64,000 nucleotides of DNA from Prochilodus magdalenae (GCA_024036415.1 JAMWET010001356.1:27501-91500), one strand, 5' to 3'; positions 1 through 12,128 are shown, counted from the first letter of the stretch. A program made the numbers and translations. Notes: a model not told the origin generated them from the sequence alone.

Positions 1-830
1 GTGTCTGACCAAACAATCCGAAACAGGCCTCGTGAGGGCCCGACGTCCTGTAGTGGGCCCTGTGCTCACTGGCCAGCACTGTAGAGCTCGATTGGCATTT
101 GCCACAGAACACCAGAATTGGCAGATCTGCCACAGGCGCCTTGTGCTTTTCACAGATGAGAGCAGGTTTCACCTGAGCACATGTGGCAGACGTGACAGGC
201 TCTGGAGACGCCGTGGAGAATGTTATGCTGCCTGCAACATCAGTCCGCATGACTGGTTTGGTGGTGGGTCAGTGATGGTCTGGGGAGGCATATCCCTGGA
301 AGGACGCACAGACCTCTACATGCTAGACAACGGCACCCTGACTGCTATTAGGTATCAGGGTGAAATCCTTGGACCCGTTGTCAGACCCTACGCTGGTGCA
401 GTGGGTCCGGGGGGCCTCCTGGTGCACAACAATGCCCGGCCTCATGTGGCGAGAGTATGCAGGCAGTTCTTGGAGAATGAAGGAATTGATACCATTGACT
501 GGCCCACCGGCTCACCTGACCTAAATCCAATAGAACACCTCTGGGACATTATGTTCCGGTCCATTTGACGCCACCAGGTTGCACTTCAGACTGTCCAGGA
601 GCTCAGTGATGCCCTGGTCCAGATCTGGGAGGAGATCCCCCAGGATATCATCCGTCTCATTAGGAGCATGTGGAGGCCATACAAACTACTAAGTACCATT
701 TTGAGTTGGAATTTGGGTTAAATGGACGAGCCTGCTGCATAATTTTTTCGCTTTGATTTTCAGGGTGTTTTTTTTTCCCCATTGAGATCTGATGTGTTTT
801 CAAAGTGTTCCCTTTTATTTTTTTGAGCAG
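1..830 (+). mobile_element. Tc1-like element (family with GAGCAGTG ends), right half, cut by window edge
   Basis: A Tc1/mariner transposon whose left part lies outside the window. It carries most of a transposase (32-568, plus a further coding stretch to about 670) and ends in the inverted repeat finishing ...TTTTTTTGAGCAG near 830. The same terminal sequence bounds the short internally deleted copies at 10003-10445 and 46069-46445. The right end runs directly into a GATA array, so the flanking TA duplication cannot be read cleanly. Confidence 0.85.
32..568 (+). pseudogene. Tc1-like transposase fragment, inactivated
   Basis: The 178-codon open stretch holds the catalytic core of a Tc1-like DDE transposase: FTDESRF (first Asp), GGGSVMVWGGIS, the block around HNNARPHVARV, and [11 protein letters not shown] (Glu). 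The block that normally reads HDNARPH has Asn where the second catalytic Asp belongs (codon 428-430, AAC, preceded by C, so a CpG change from GAC is likely). The frame stops at TGA 566-568, where relatives have CGA; the same frame then continues as transposase-like sequence (QELSDALVQIWEEIP) before a deletion removes the usual C-terminus. The start is not real, because the N-terminal helix-turn-helix part lies outside the window. Confidence 0.85.
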
Positions 831-833
831 TAT

Positions 834-872
<39 letters not shown>

Positions 873-893
873 TTTTATATACACACACACACT
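831..893. repeat. (GATA)n followed by short (CA)n microsatellite
   Basis: About nine GATA units run from 837 to 870, followed by ATTTTATATA and a short CA run. The array abuts the end of the Tc1 element. Confidence 0.9.
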
Positions 894-901
894 AATCACT
901 A

Positions 902-2869
<1,968 letters not shown>

Positions 2870-2917
2870 GATTATTAAATATCAGCAAGCACCGGACGCC
2901 CCTAAAAACGCTCCCTA

Positions 2918-2926
2918 TCATGTGAC
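2918..2926. promoter_or_regulatory. M-box-like E-box (TCATGTGAC) near the VPS35 start
   Basis: TCATGTGAC fits the M-box bound by MiT/TFE factors such as TFEB, regulators of endolysosomal genes. It lies about 50 bases upstream of the VPS35 ATG. A single motif of this length occurs often by chance. Confidence 0.35.
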
Positions 2927-2942
2927 TCTCGGCCGCGTCCGA

Positions 2943-3028
2943 GCTGGTTGGCTGAATCGCATTCCGTCAGGACCCCGCTGATTGGCTGAATCGTGTTCCG
3001 TCAGGACCGGGCTGATTGGTTGAAATAT
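2943..3028. repeat. 34-bp tandem repeat carrying inverted CCAAT boxes
   Basis: Units begin at 2943, 2977 and 3011 with exact 34-base spacing; the third is partial. Each opens with GCTGRTTGG and continues as CTGAATCG..TTCCGTCAGGA. Units two and three contain ATTGG, the inverted CCAAT core bound by NF-Y; unit one has GTTGG. They sit 75-150 bases upstream of the VPS35 ATG. Confidence 0.85.
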
Positions 3029-3844
3029 GTAAAATGTTGTAAGATTTTTTTTGTTTGTTTTACTGATTTTATTTTAGGGTTTTTTGAGCAAGTCGTAACT
3101 TTCACAAAAAGCATTTTAATAATCTTAAAAAAATCCTTTCAGCGTTTGGGAGTCGTTCAACCTCAACTGCTGGTTTGCTGTGAAACAGTGTTAGGAACGT
3201 TGTCATGTCTACAGCAGAAATACAGATATTTAATTTACTATTCAAAACCACGAGTGATATAAACACATATAAAGTACCTTACATGTGTCTTCTGAGTGTT
3301 TATATGCAATGTCAGTTATGAAAAATCAGTGAAAATCTGAAAAGAATTGTTTGGTCGACTATTTGCCTGACATTTCGCCGTTTAGAGCCCAAACTGTCGC
3401 AAAAAGTCACGGACTTTTCATAATCATTCATTTAGCTTTCTGAGAGGACGCGTTTTATAAAGGTAGACATCTGGTTCCTATTACCACCTCAGAGAACAGG
3501 TTTCTCTGACGCTTTCTAGAACCACAGTAAACCACCCTGAATGCACTTTGTTTGCAATTTCCATTTAATCAAGAAAAATATATTTCCCTTTAAGACCAAC
3601 GTAAATCCTACGCAACAAAAATAACAATATAACAAAAATTAACCATAACATTTTTTAAAAAAAGAATATCTGCAGAGAACGCATATTATATCTGTGCAGG
3701 AAGACGTAAAATCTGAAATCCATACAGAGTATCTAAAACGAACATTGTGTGATGCACAAAAGTTAGAAAGGAGAGAGAAGCGGAAAGTGCAGTAGAAATA
3801 AAGCAAGTGAAGCGTCGCTGTTCGACACACAGAAGTGACGTGGA

Positions 3845-3961
3845 GCTCCACCAATCATAGTAAGAGAAGCACCGAGCTTCACAAAGCAGGAGAAGGGAAG
3901 TGGCCGAGCTCCACCAATCGGAGCGCAGAAGTTCTTTCCGGGGCGTCAAAATTCCCGCGAA
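3845..3961 (+). promoter_or_regulatory. ORC6 proximal promoter: two CCAAT boxes and an E2F site
   Basis: CCAAT boxes at 3851-3855 and 3914-3918 both sit in the context GAGCTCCACCAATC, which suggests a short local duplication. TTCCCGCGAA at 3952-3961 matches the E2F consensus and lies 38 bases before the ATG. E2F control suits a gene needed at G1/S. Confidence 0.7.
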
Positions 3962-3998
3962 AAACCGAAGCTGGTGAAGTTGTCGCGAAGCTGTGAAC

Positions 3999-4063
3999 AT
4001 GGACAGAGAACTTTTTAACAAACTTGCATCTAAAATGGGAATAACGTCAGTTAAAGTACTTAG
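3999..4063 (+). CDS. orc6: ORC6 exon 1
   Basis: Begins MDRELFNKLASKMGI and ends after two bases of codon 22, with donor GTATGG. The ATG lies in the context AACATGG, with no upstream ATG nearby. The encoded helix matches the first helix of human ORC6. Confidence 0.95.
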
Positions 4064-7000
4064 GTATGGGTTTAGCTGACTAAATACGAATGGACTTGAT
4101 TTTGTACTTTTTACCCCTGCGTTGTTAGCTTTCCTGCAAACAGACTGAGGCTGCACGAAGACTAATCACCGGAGAGTTTTTCTTTTTAAATAGCAGAAAA
4201 CGTTATAAAGTTTTATTACTTATTCTGGTTTTTATCTTCCAGCCAGGCGGAGGAGTACATGAGACTCTCTCAGGTTAAGTGTGCCAGACTCGGTAGTTCC
4301 ACAGCAACCAGCAAAGCTGTTATTTGTCTTGAGCTGGCAGCAAACTCCGCGAAGTTTCCGCTGGACAAGGTAGAGCAGAGAATACACTACAGTTTGTATG
4401 TAGACCCCTGCTGTGTGTTTTAAAGGGTCGCCTCTTTTTTTTTTTAAAATCCTGCTTGAGGTTTGTTGTCTTTCAGGATAATGTCATAATTGTTCACGGT
4501 GGGGATGGTAGATTATCCACTTCTAAAGACTGCCTCACAGAAAGTTCTAACAAAATTGGCTATGAATGCGCTACCTGATATCTAAGATGTTTTCTGGTTC
4601 CCAATGAAAACACATACTTTTAGATCATCAACATTTCACCTACACGCCTATGTTGGCTGGTATGTAATTGTGTTGTAGGCATGGCGACCCCTGGATCCAA
4701 TAAACACCCCTGTAAAAATTCTGAACCATTTCACACCGGGCCCTAAATCATTCTGTTTGCCTCTCAAACGCTCAGTTAAGGGGGAATTCTGAAGGATTAA
4801 TGTTTTGTTGATTTGTCCCTTGTAGGATTTTGCTATTGCACTTTCGGGGTTGAATAAGAAAGTCTATCAAAGCAGCCTAAAATCGATGGAGTGCATGCTA
4901 GGCCTGCAGACCAGTGTTGGGCTCAGAGAGCTGGCGGTGCAGTATGGATGCTTGAATGCAATAAAGGTGGCATCTCAGATCCTTGAACGGTAGGCATGCA
5001 GTTACTTGGGATAGTATTTTGAGAGATTTGTTTTTTCTGTCCTCCAACAGCTCCTCTTGTCACTTTTCTAAGCCTTTTCCATGATTTTGAGTTGTTGTTG
5101 TTGTTGTTGTTGTTGTTGTGTGACATGGCGTCATACAGCATTGCAGTTTTTTTGACTGGGTCCTCTCATGCTCCTGTTTCTGAGTTGGAGTGTTGCAGAA
5201 CTGATTGTACAACATCAGCATCTGACCCCACTAATGCACAATCAAGACCTCACTAATTCTAAATCAAATCCTTACAGCAGTGTTACTTTGTTCATGTTCG
5301 TTCACATCAGAATTAAATTGTCAGGTAAAAAAAAAATCACAAAGGCTAAATTGATATCTAGCAAAATAGGAATAAGGTTTTTTACAGGGCCTTGTGTTGC
5401 AGGTATGAAGCCAGCCTACCTGCAGCTCAGCAGCAGGACCTGGATCTTTCCAAGCCACTCTTCACAACAGCAGCTCTCTTTATCGCCTGCAAGTGAGTGC
5501 TGAAGTTTATCCACTTGATTTTAATAGTTATGATTTTCATAACTGAGATGAATATTGCTGTTTCTGAAAGGTGTTATGTGACGTATAGAGATGAAGTGGT
5601 ATGTAAAATGATCATGATTACAGGTATCAAAATGATCAGGGTATCAGTATAAAAATGTTCAGCAGTGACTGAAACACAAACTAATAATTTCACATCGTGT
5701 TTTCACTAAGTGTTTGCATTTCAATCGTTGTGTATTTAGTAAACCACAGCTTATTAGCAGCGTTTCACACAGGCTAATATTTTTTTTTAATGCATACAAT
5801 GATTCACTCATCTCTACACTGCTTTGTCTGTGTTGGCTGATTTCACTGCACATTTAAAGAGAGAATCATGCGTTTTGTTTTAAAGCAAAAGTTGCTATCA
5901 GTTGTTTTTTTGTTAGACAGTTTGGTAGCATTTGGTGATGGTGTCTTTGAGTGCTCTGCTTCATGACCTGGAGGAGAAGAAGGACTAACACTAACATCAG
6001 CTCTGGCGTTACTTTGAAGGTGCATGAAAATCAGAGCAGACAAGAAGCTGGCGTCATCTTCTGGAGCAAAGAAGGGCATCTTCGACAGGCTCTGCTCTCA
6101 GCTTCAGAAGTTTGGGCAGGAGATTTGCAGTAAGTGTGAGAATCTGATCAGTTCTGTCCTGTGATGGAGTGAAGGCTCCAGAGGAGCTGACTAAGACTGA
6201 CTCTTGATCTGGTTGCACAAAGTACATTTCAGAGATGACAAAGAGTCTTAAACGTTGTAATATAGATCAAAAAGTGATCTGCGTCATGTGTTATTCTCAG
6301 AGTGGTTGCCATGGAAACAAAACAATTGGATTTCTTTTTTGCATAATTTGTACATCAAATGCTTTCTTGTTTTTCTGAGGGAAGGCAATAAAGGTTTGTT
6401 TTTTTGCAAATAGTTAAACTGAGACTCCTAAAATCTCTTCATTTTAAACATCTGATTCTACTCTAGCCTGAACATAAAGTTCTACAGATTAACAGTTTAA
6501 CATTTATCTCGGTTTTAACTAGAGATTTTTATTTTCCTTTAAATATCTGTTTAATAAATAAGCCACTGCTGATATTAACTCTAGATTAACTGATCTATGT
6601 CCTCGTTTTGTACAATTAAATTTTTAAAAAATATTTTATTTTGATAATCCATGTCATGAATCAAACATTCTCAGTCTGAGAAACTGTCAGTTATTTGTTT
6701 GATTATACAGTATATTAGATGCCTAAAAACCTATTTTTTATTATTTACAATATATATTAAGTATTTTACTATTATATAATTAGTGTTAAGAACCATTTTG
6801 AGTGAATACAAAATATCTTAATTTTGTGAAATAGCAATGATCACGGTCTTTCACGTTGTCGGGAAGTTTGTGTGCCTTGTTGCCTTTGTGGATTTAGTGT
6901 AAGCATTTTTACTGTTTATGCTGCTGCGAGAGAATTATTATCATTGATATAATTTTGTACAAAGATATCAGATATGCAAATTTACAGTCTCTCCTGTTGA

Positions 7001-8562
7001 TGTCTGTCTCAGGTGAAGCCTCTTCTGTGAAGGGATCCATCAAAACAGCAAAGAAGAGACAGAAGGCCCTCACTGAGATGCTAGAGGAGGGACTAGACAG
7101 TAAGAGACCTGCTCACTTATCTTAAAACAAATGAATCTTTAATGGGGAAAACTAACTGATACTGTACACTCTTGGTTCTTTGTAATGCCACATTAAATGA
7201 TCTATGGTTTGAAAGCATAGTGGATCTGAAACATTATCTCTTTACAGTCAATCAATAAATAAATAAAATGACCAATAAAATCCATTTGAACAGGGTGCAG
7301 ATACAAAATGCAATTATTTGCTAAGTTGAATGCAACAATTTCTGTGCAACTTGAAGCTTACATGAAGCAGTTAATCTCTCAAAATATCTATCATGTTTTT
7401 CTCCATGTAAAGCTAACCAGATTTGTATTTGTACTGTACAAAAAGATGTAACCTTCTGGTATCAGAAAACTGGAACTGTAATTGTCATTACATCCATCTG
7501 TACTATGGCAACTCGCAGCAGCACATACTCACTATGTGTTAATGTTATCCTCACTCAATATCGACACTTGTCATTTTTAAGAAGCAACCAAAATCACAGC
7601 CTTGCCAAAAAAAAAAAGGTCACACACTCTAACATTTTGTTGGACCGCCTTTAGCTTTGATCACGGCACACATTCGCTGTGGCATCGTTTCCACAAGCTT
7701 CTGTAATATCACATTTATTTCTGTCCAGAGTTGCATTATGGCCCCCACAGGCTTATATGGTAGACACTAGGCATGATAAGTGCATCACTTCAGCTGCCTC
7801 TCTTTTACCCTGATGCGCCCATCACTGGTTTGCTTTACTGACAAGTGGTTTTCTTAAGGCTACACAGCTGTTTAGTCCCAATCTCTTGTTCTCTTTGCAT
7901 TGTGCATGTGAAAATGTGCTTACTCTCACTACTAAACGTATCCCTGAGTTCTACTGTTGGTTGTTCTACCATTTGATTTTACCAAATATTTAAGTGACTG
8001 CAAATAATGGTCATTCAAAATCCCCCCCAACCGCATTCCTTCCTCGAAGACGTTTCCACTTTTGTCCTTCCACTTTGTAGTAATGCATTGGACAGTTTGT
8101 AACCCGACCCATCTCCTGCTGCCTGCATCAGTTAGGGTTAAATAACTTGTTGGCAGCTGAAACATAATCACCACTACAGTCATTATTCAATGGAAGGCTC
8201 TTACCTGTTTGCTTAGTTAAAACCTGTTTTGTTTTTTGTGTTTGTTTTTTTGGGACAAGAAGTGTGGTTTAATACAGTACATTAGCACACTGGTCCTTGA
8301 GGCACCCTATCCTGGACATTTCAGTTTATTCCCTGCTGTAACATACCCCCTACAGCTCTGAAAGGGCCTGAATCAGCTCTCTCTCTTTCTCTCACTCTCA
8401 CTTTCTCTCGCTCTCTCAGATGATGTGCTGTCAACATCTCCTAAGCAACAGAGGGAGCAACCACTTAGGGAGGAGGAGGAGGAGGACATGAAACAGAATT
8501 ATGAGGAATGGAAAAGAAAAATCCTAGAGAATGCTCTCCAAACAAAGGCGGCAGATTCGTAA
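3999..8562 (+). CDS. orc6: ORC6, origin recognition complex subunit 6 (complete, seven coding exons)
   Basis: ORC6 is the smallest subunit of the origin recognition complex, needed for MCM2-7 loading at replication origins. Exons: 3999-4063, 4243-4369, 4826-4989, 5403-5492, 6020-6129, 7013-7099, 8420-8562. All junctions are GT-AG and the phases join to 261 codons plus TAA; human ORC6 has 252 residues. The N-terminal TFIIB-like helical domain includes SQAEEYMRLSQVKC (about residues 22-35), LSGLNKKVYQSSLKSMECML (about 70-89) and DLDLSKPLFTTAALFIACK (about 131-149). A basic linker (GSIKTAKKRQK) and an acidic EEEEED run precede the conserved C-terminal helix QNYEEWKRKILENAL (240-254), which binds ORC3. 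Tyr242 matches the human Tyr232 altered in Meier-Gorlin syndrome. No lesion is seen. Confidence 0.97.
4243..4369 (+). CDS. orc6: ORC6 exon 2
   Basis: Acceptor TTCCAG at 4237-4242; phase requires the first AG rather than the CCAG four bases later. Encodes residues 22-64, SQAEEYMRLS to FPLDK, and ends in phase 0 at GTAGAG. Confidence 0.96.
4826..4989 (+). CDS. orc6: ORC6 exon 3
   Basis: Starts DFAIALSGLNKK after TTGTAG and ends in the split Arg codon after ASQILE at donor GTAGGC. Contains the conserved LSGLNK..YQSSLKS and LRELAVQYGC segments of the first cyclin-like fold. Confidence 0.97.
5091..5119. repeat. (GTT)n microsatellite in ORC6 intron 3
   Basis: Nearly ten uninterrupted GTT units. 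Confidence 0.9.
5403..5492 (+). CDS. orc6: ORC6 exon 4
   Basis: Encodes YEASLPAAQQQDLDLSKPLF and the strongly conserved TTAALFIAC, leading into the split Lys codon at donor GTGAGT. Confidence 0.97.
6020..6129 (+). CDS. orc6: ORC6 exon 5
   Basis: Acceptor TTTGAAG is weak in pyrimidines, but it is the only one giving the conserved CMKIRADKKLASSSGAKKGI reading. Continues IFDRLCSQLQKFGQEIC to donor GTAAGT in phase 1. Confidence 0.94.
7013..7099 (+). CDS. orc6: ORC6 exon 6
   Basis: Encodes the basic linker SEASSVKGSIKTAKKRQKAL and TEMLEEGLD, bounded by TGTCTCAG and GTAAGA. This part of the family is poorly conserved and probably flexible; it may help bind DNA. Confidence 0.93.
7600..8240 (-). 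mobile_element. Decayed Tc1/mariner-like relic in ORC6 intron 6
   Basis: Starts with a poly-A stretch and GGTCACACACTCTAACATT, followed by TTTTGTTGGACCGCCTTTAG, and near 8190 has CAATGGAAGGCTCTTACC. I recognise these as end-proximal pieces of a common teleost Tc1-like repeat in minus orientation. Little transposase coding remains between them. Confidence 0.6.
8420..8562 (+). CDS. orc6: ORC6 exon 7 (last)
   Basis: Preceded by a long CT-repeat pyrimidine tract (about 8378-8417). Encodes DVLSTSPKQQREQPLREEEE, then the conserved DMKQNYEEWKRKILENAL, ending in TAA 8560-8562. The STSP could be a CDK site, which is inference. The acidic run is encoded by a short GAG/GAN repeat. Confidence 0.97.
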
Positions 8563-8933
8563 TTGCATATGCTACCTTGCTGATTGTTTTGTCTCACCCC
8601 CACCACCCTCTTGTGAATTAGGGTCAGAGCTTCATGTACAGATGTACATTGGTTTGTTTTTTGTTTAATTGCTTTCAGTGAAACAGTATTTAATGCATTA
8701 CAGATGATTGGGTGGATGTTTCAGGTTGAAGTGCTTGATTATTGCATTGTTTGCATAGAAGCAACTGCAGAGTAAGGTGCTTTTAATCAAGATCTCATTA
8801 TATTTGACTGTCGTTTGCATCAAGTATCTGGTTTTATGACTATTCGTTCCATAATTAAGTTTCATGTCTTCTCTAAAAATGAAGAAAATCTTAACACACA
8901 ATGAACAGCGTTTCTGAACTTCCATGTTGTTTT

Positions 8934-8939
8934 AATAAA
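8934..8939 (+). promoter_or_regulatory. ORC6 polyadenylation signal AATAAA
   Basis: AATAAA lies 372 bases after the ORC6 stop, giving a 3' UTR of about 0.4 kb. It is the first canonical hexamer after the stop. Confidence 0.75.
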
Positions 8940-9726
8940 AGTAAAAATGACAGGTGTCTGGACTGGTTTGTTTAAAGCTGTGTATATGGCCTCTGTATAC
9001 GACAAAATTTCCAACGGGATCAATAAATTGTCTCTCTGTCTGCGCAGAAAAATGAGTTAAACAAACCAAGCATAGCACCTGACACTAAGATCCATTTCTC
9101 ATTACTCTCGTTTATCAGGAGACATTCTTATTGTATTGGCCAGTTTTTTTTTTTTTCAACAAAATTCCAGGAAATAAATCTATGATTAGAGCAGTCTAAA
9201 TTTTAAACTCTTGAAGATCGAGTGATTTGCTAGATTTAATTAAACTCATTTCAATTTCAAATACTGAAAAAAGTACATCTAACAAAATGTATTTGTTTTT
9301 TTTTGTTTTGTTTTTTTTATTAAAAATAATTTCTTTGTGAGGTACTTAAGGAAGTATTTATTTTATATTAAAATGCATTGTATTGCATTGTGTTTAGCTG
9401 TGGCACTTGTTTCTGGCAGTGTTTGAGCTAAAGGGTAGACACTATGACCCTGTTTACACCTGGTCACTTCATGTGATTGACGTCAAAGTTATATGCTGAT
9501 GATAATTTTGCCACAGGCGTGTATTCTTGGTACTCAAATATATCTCTAAAATCTGATTGCCATTTACTACGGAAAACATAAATTTGCCATGAGAAGTTCT
9601 GGCTGTACAAGTAGGGGTGTTTGCTGTACAGGGAGTAATCATCCAGGTGTAATCCTAAAACTCAAGAAGTATGAAGAGACCAGGTGTAAACAAGGTCTGT
9701 CTGTACTGCCTAAGGTATGATCTCTG
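8940..9726. other. Intergenic DNA after ORC6
   Basis: AT-rich spacer with a poly-T patch (about 9146-9160) and another T-rich patch (about 9295-9320). I see no gene and no element that I recognise. Confidence 0.6.
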
Positions 9727-9850
9727 AACAACTAATTCCAAAAAGGTTGGGATGCTGTGTAACACGTAAATAAAAACAATTCAATGATTTGCAAATCTCA
9801 GACCCATATTTTATTCACAGTAGAACACAGAACACATATCACATGTTGAA
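9727..9850 (+). mobile_element. Tc1-like terminal fragment
   Basis: The run AATTCCAAAAAGGTTGGGAT followed by AATAAAAACAATTCAATGAT and GCAAATCTCA is the terminal inverted repeat of a teleost Tc1-like family, a cousin of the end of the element at 18589-20183. Only one end is present. Confidence 0.6.
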
Positions 9851-10002
9851 AGTAAGAACATGTTATGAAAATTACTAGGTCTTTTAGAACCTAATGGTAG
9901 CAGCTAATCTTAAAAAAAAAAAAAAAAAAAGGGGAAGAAATTTAAGTGGTACTAATATAAAACAGCTAGAGAAGCAATTAATATATCAAATATATATATT
10001 CA

Positions 10003-10445
10003 CACTGCTCAAAAAAATAAAAGTGAACACTTTGAAAACACATCAGATCTCAATGGGAAAAAAATCATGCAGAATATCTTTCCTCATATAGACTGGGTAA
10101 TGTGTTAGGAACCAAAGGATGCCAGATCATTTGATGGAAATGAAAATGATCACCCTACAGAGGGTTGAATTCAAAAACACCCTGAAAATCAAAGCGAAAA
10201 AATTATGCAGCAGGCTCGTCCATTTAACCCAAATTCCATTGCAGCAACTCAAAATGGTACTCAGTAGTTTGTATGGCCTCCACATGCTCCTAATCCCAAG
10301 GATTTCATCCTTATACCTAATAGCAGTCGGGGTGCCGTTGTCTAGCCTGTAGAGGTCTGTGTGTCCTTCCAGGGATATGCCTCCCCAGAGTGATGCTATA
10401 CTCTGATTTAAAAAGAAAGTGTTCCCTTTATTTTTTTGAGCAGTG
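10003..10445 (+). mobile_element. Internally deleted Tc1-like element (443 bp)
   Basis: Begins CACTGCTCAAAAAAATAAA and ends TTTTTTTGAGCAGTG, the same ends as the partial element at 1-830, followed by TA. The middle holds minus-strand scraps of transposase (GGISLEGHTDLYRLDNGTPT at about 10295-10390) with most of the gene deleted. It cannot move without help from a full copy. Confidence 0.85.
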
Positions 10446-10453
10446 TATATACG

Positions 10454-10798
10454 TTCCATATCTCAGAAATAGTCTTAAATTCAAAAAAATATATTTCTTT
10501 CCTGTGGTTAAAATGAAGCAAACATGCTAAAGTTTCACTTATTAGTGAAAAGAATTTCAGTGTAAGGAGTGTAATCAGTTCAAGATTCAAGATTTAATGC
10601 AGAATTCTTCTTAATTGATTGTAAATAAAATAAAACTGAGCACTCTTTACAGAATAGGGTTATAAAAAGGGATCTGTACATTAAACTTCAGTATGTTAAC
10701 TGTGTTTCAAACATACTGTTCAATTCTAAGCAGTATTTCCCATTTTTAATTGTCTCTGTGATGTCACAAAAATGAAAAAAAAAATGTACATGCATATA
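10454..10798. repeat. Local duplication, copy 1 (left part, before the Tc1 insertion)
   Basis: From TTCCATATCTCAG onward this segment matches 14245-14590 with scattered changes, sharing blocks such as TTTCACTTATTAGTGAAAAG and AACTGAGCACTCTTTACAGA. It continues after the Tc1 insertion at 12129-12178. The two copies lie about 3.8 kb apart in direct orientation. Confidence 0.85.
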
Positions 10799-12128
10799 CA
10801 GTGAGGAAAATAAGTATTTGAACACCCTGCGACTTTGCAAGTTCTCCCACTTAGAAATCATGGAGGGGTCTGAAATTTTAATCTTAGGTGCATTTCCACT
10901 GTGAGAGACATAATCTAAAAAAACATCCGGAAATCACAGTGTATGATTTTTTAATAATTTATTCGTGTGTTACTGCTGCAAATAAGTATTTGAACACCTG
11001 CCAATCAGCAAAAATTCTGGCCCTCAAAGACCTGTTAGTCCGCCTTTAAAACTCCACCTCCACTCCACTTATTAGTCTACATTAGAAGCACCTGTTTGAG
11101 GTCGTTAGCTGCATAAAGACACCTGTCCACCCCACACAATCAGTAAGACTCCAACTACTAACATGGCTAAGACCGAAGAGCTGTCCAAAGACACCAGAGA
11201 CAAAATTGGGCTACGGGGCAATTGGGCTACGGGGCAATTGCCAAGCAGCTTGTTGAAAAAAGATCAACTGTTGGAGCAATTATTAGAAAATGGAAGAAGC
11301 TAAACATGACCGTCAATCTCCCTCTGAGACCATTTGGATGATCCAGAGGAGTCCTGGGAGAAAGTTCTGTGGTCAGATGGTCTTAATTCCACTCCCGTGT
11401 TTGGAGGAGGAAGAATGATGAGTACCATCCCAAAAACACCATCCCTACTGTGAAGCATGCAGGTGGAAGCATCATGCTTTGGGGGTGTTTTTCTGCACAT
11501 GGGACAGGACGACTGCACTGTATTAAGGAGAGGATGACCGGGGCCATGTATTGCGAGATTTTGGGGAACAACCTCCTTCCCTCAGTTAGAGCATTGAAGA
11601 TGGGTCTTGGCTGGGTCTTCCAACATGACAATGACCCAAAGCACACAGCCAGGATAACCAAGGAGTGGCTCCGTAAGAAGCATATCAAGGTTCTGGAGTG
11701 GCCTAGCCAGTCTCCAGACCTAAACCCTATAGAAAATCTTGGAGGGAGCTCAAACTCCGTGTTTCTCAGCGACAGCCCAGAAACCTGGCTGATCTGGAGA
11801 AGATCTGTGGAGGAATGGGCCAAAATCCCTGCTGCAGTGTGTGCAAACCTGGTGAAAAACTACGGGAAACGTTTGACCTCTGTAATTGCAAACAAAGACT
11901 ACTGTACCAAATATTAACATTGATTTTCACAGGTGTTCAAATACTTATATGCAGCAGTAACATACAAATTATTAAAAAATCATACATTGTGATTTCCGGA
12001 TTTTTTTTTTAGATTATGTCTCTCACAGTGGACATGCACCTAAGATGAAAATTTCAGACCCCTCTATGATTTCTAAGTGGGAGAACTTGCAAAGTTGCAG
12101 GGTGTTCAAATATTTATTTTACTCACTG
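10799..12128 (+). mobile_element. Tc1-like element A (CAGTGAGGAAAATAAG ends), 1330 bp, internally deleted
   Basis: Both ends carry the inverted repeat CAGTGAGGAAAATAAGTATT and continue in inverted fashion for well over 100 bases. It is flanked by TA on both sides (10797-10798 and 12129-12130). Compared with element B of the same family (1574 bp) it lacks part of the transposase N-terminal region. A paralogous empty site at about 14581-14600 confirms the boundaries. Confidence 0.92.
11163..11917 (+). pseudogene. Tc1 transposase, broken (element A)
   Basis: The reading begins [15 protein letters not shown] at 11163, the usual start of this family. A 16-base direct duplication (11205-11220 and 11221-11236) and a deletion near 11328 disrupt the helix-turn-helix and the start of the catalytic part. 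The 3' part is open from 11450: [36 protein letters not shown] (second catalytic Asp kept) and [10 protein letters not shown] (Glu kept). Bases are then lost after IENL, shifting the frame so that the normal WRELK stretch is garbled. The ending NKDYCTKY and TAA match the family C-terminus. Confidence 0.88.

Larger units (their letters stand above)
2870..3998. promoter_or_regulatory. Divergent VPS35/ORC6 promoter region
   Basis: This 1.1-kb spacer separates the two divergent start codons. Its edges are locally richer in GC and CpG than the surroundings (about 2890-3020 and 3820-3970), and each edge carries CCAAT boxes, while the middle is AT-rich. No gene is seen inside. Two separate promoters at the edges, rather than one compact bidirectional promoter, fit the spacing better; this is inference. 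Confidence 0.7.

Noticed and set aside
833..872. CRISPR-like regular spacing in GATA and TA arrays
   Set aside because: These are simple microsatellites in eukaryotic DNA with no spacers.
3686..4156. 156-codon minus-strand frame over the ORC6 promoter and exon 1
   Set aside because: Opposite to the conserved ORC6 exon 1, no homology recognised, Ser/Leu/Phe-rich low-information sequence.
11383..11823. 146-codon open frame on the minus strand
   Set aside because: It is the antisense shadow of the Tc1 transposase of element A; the same shadow appears on the plus strand over element B (15761-16132).
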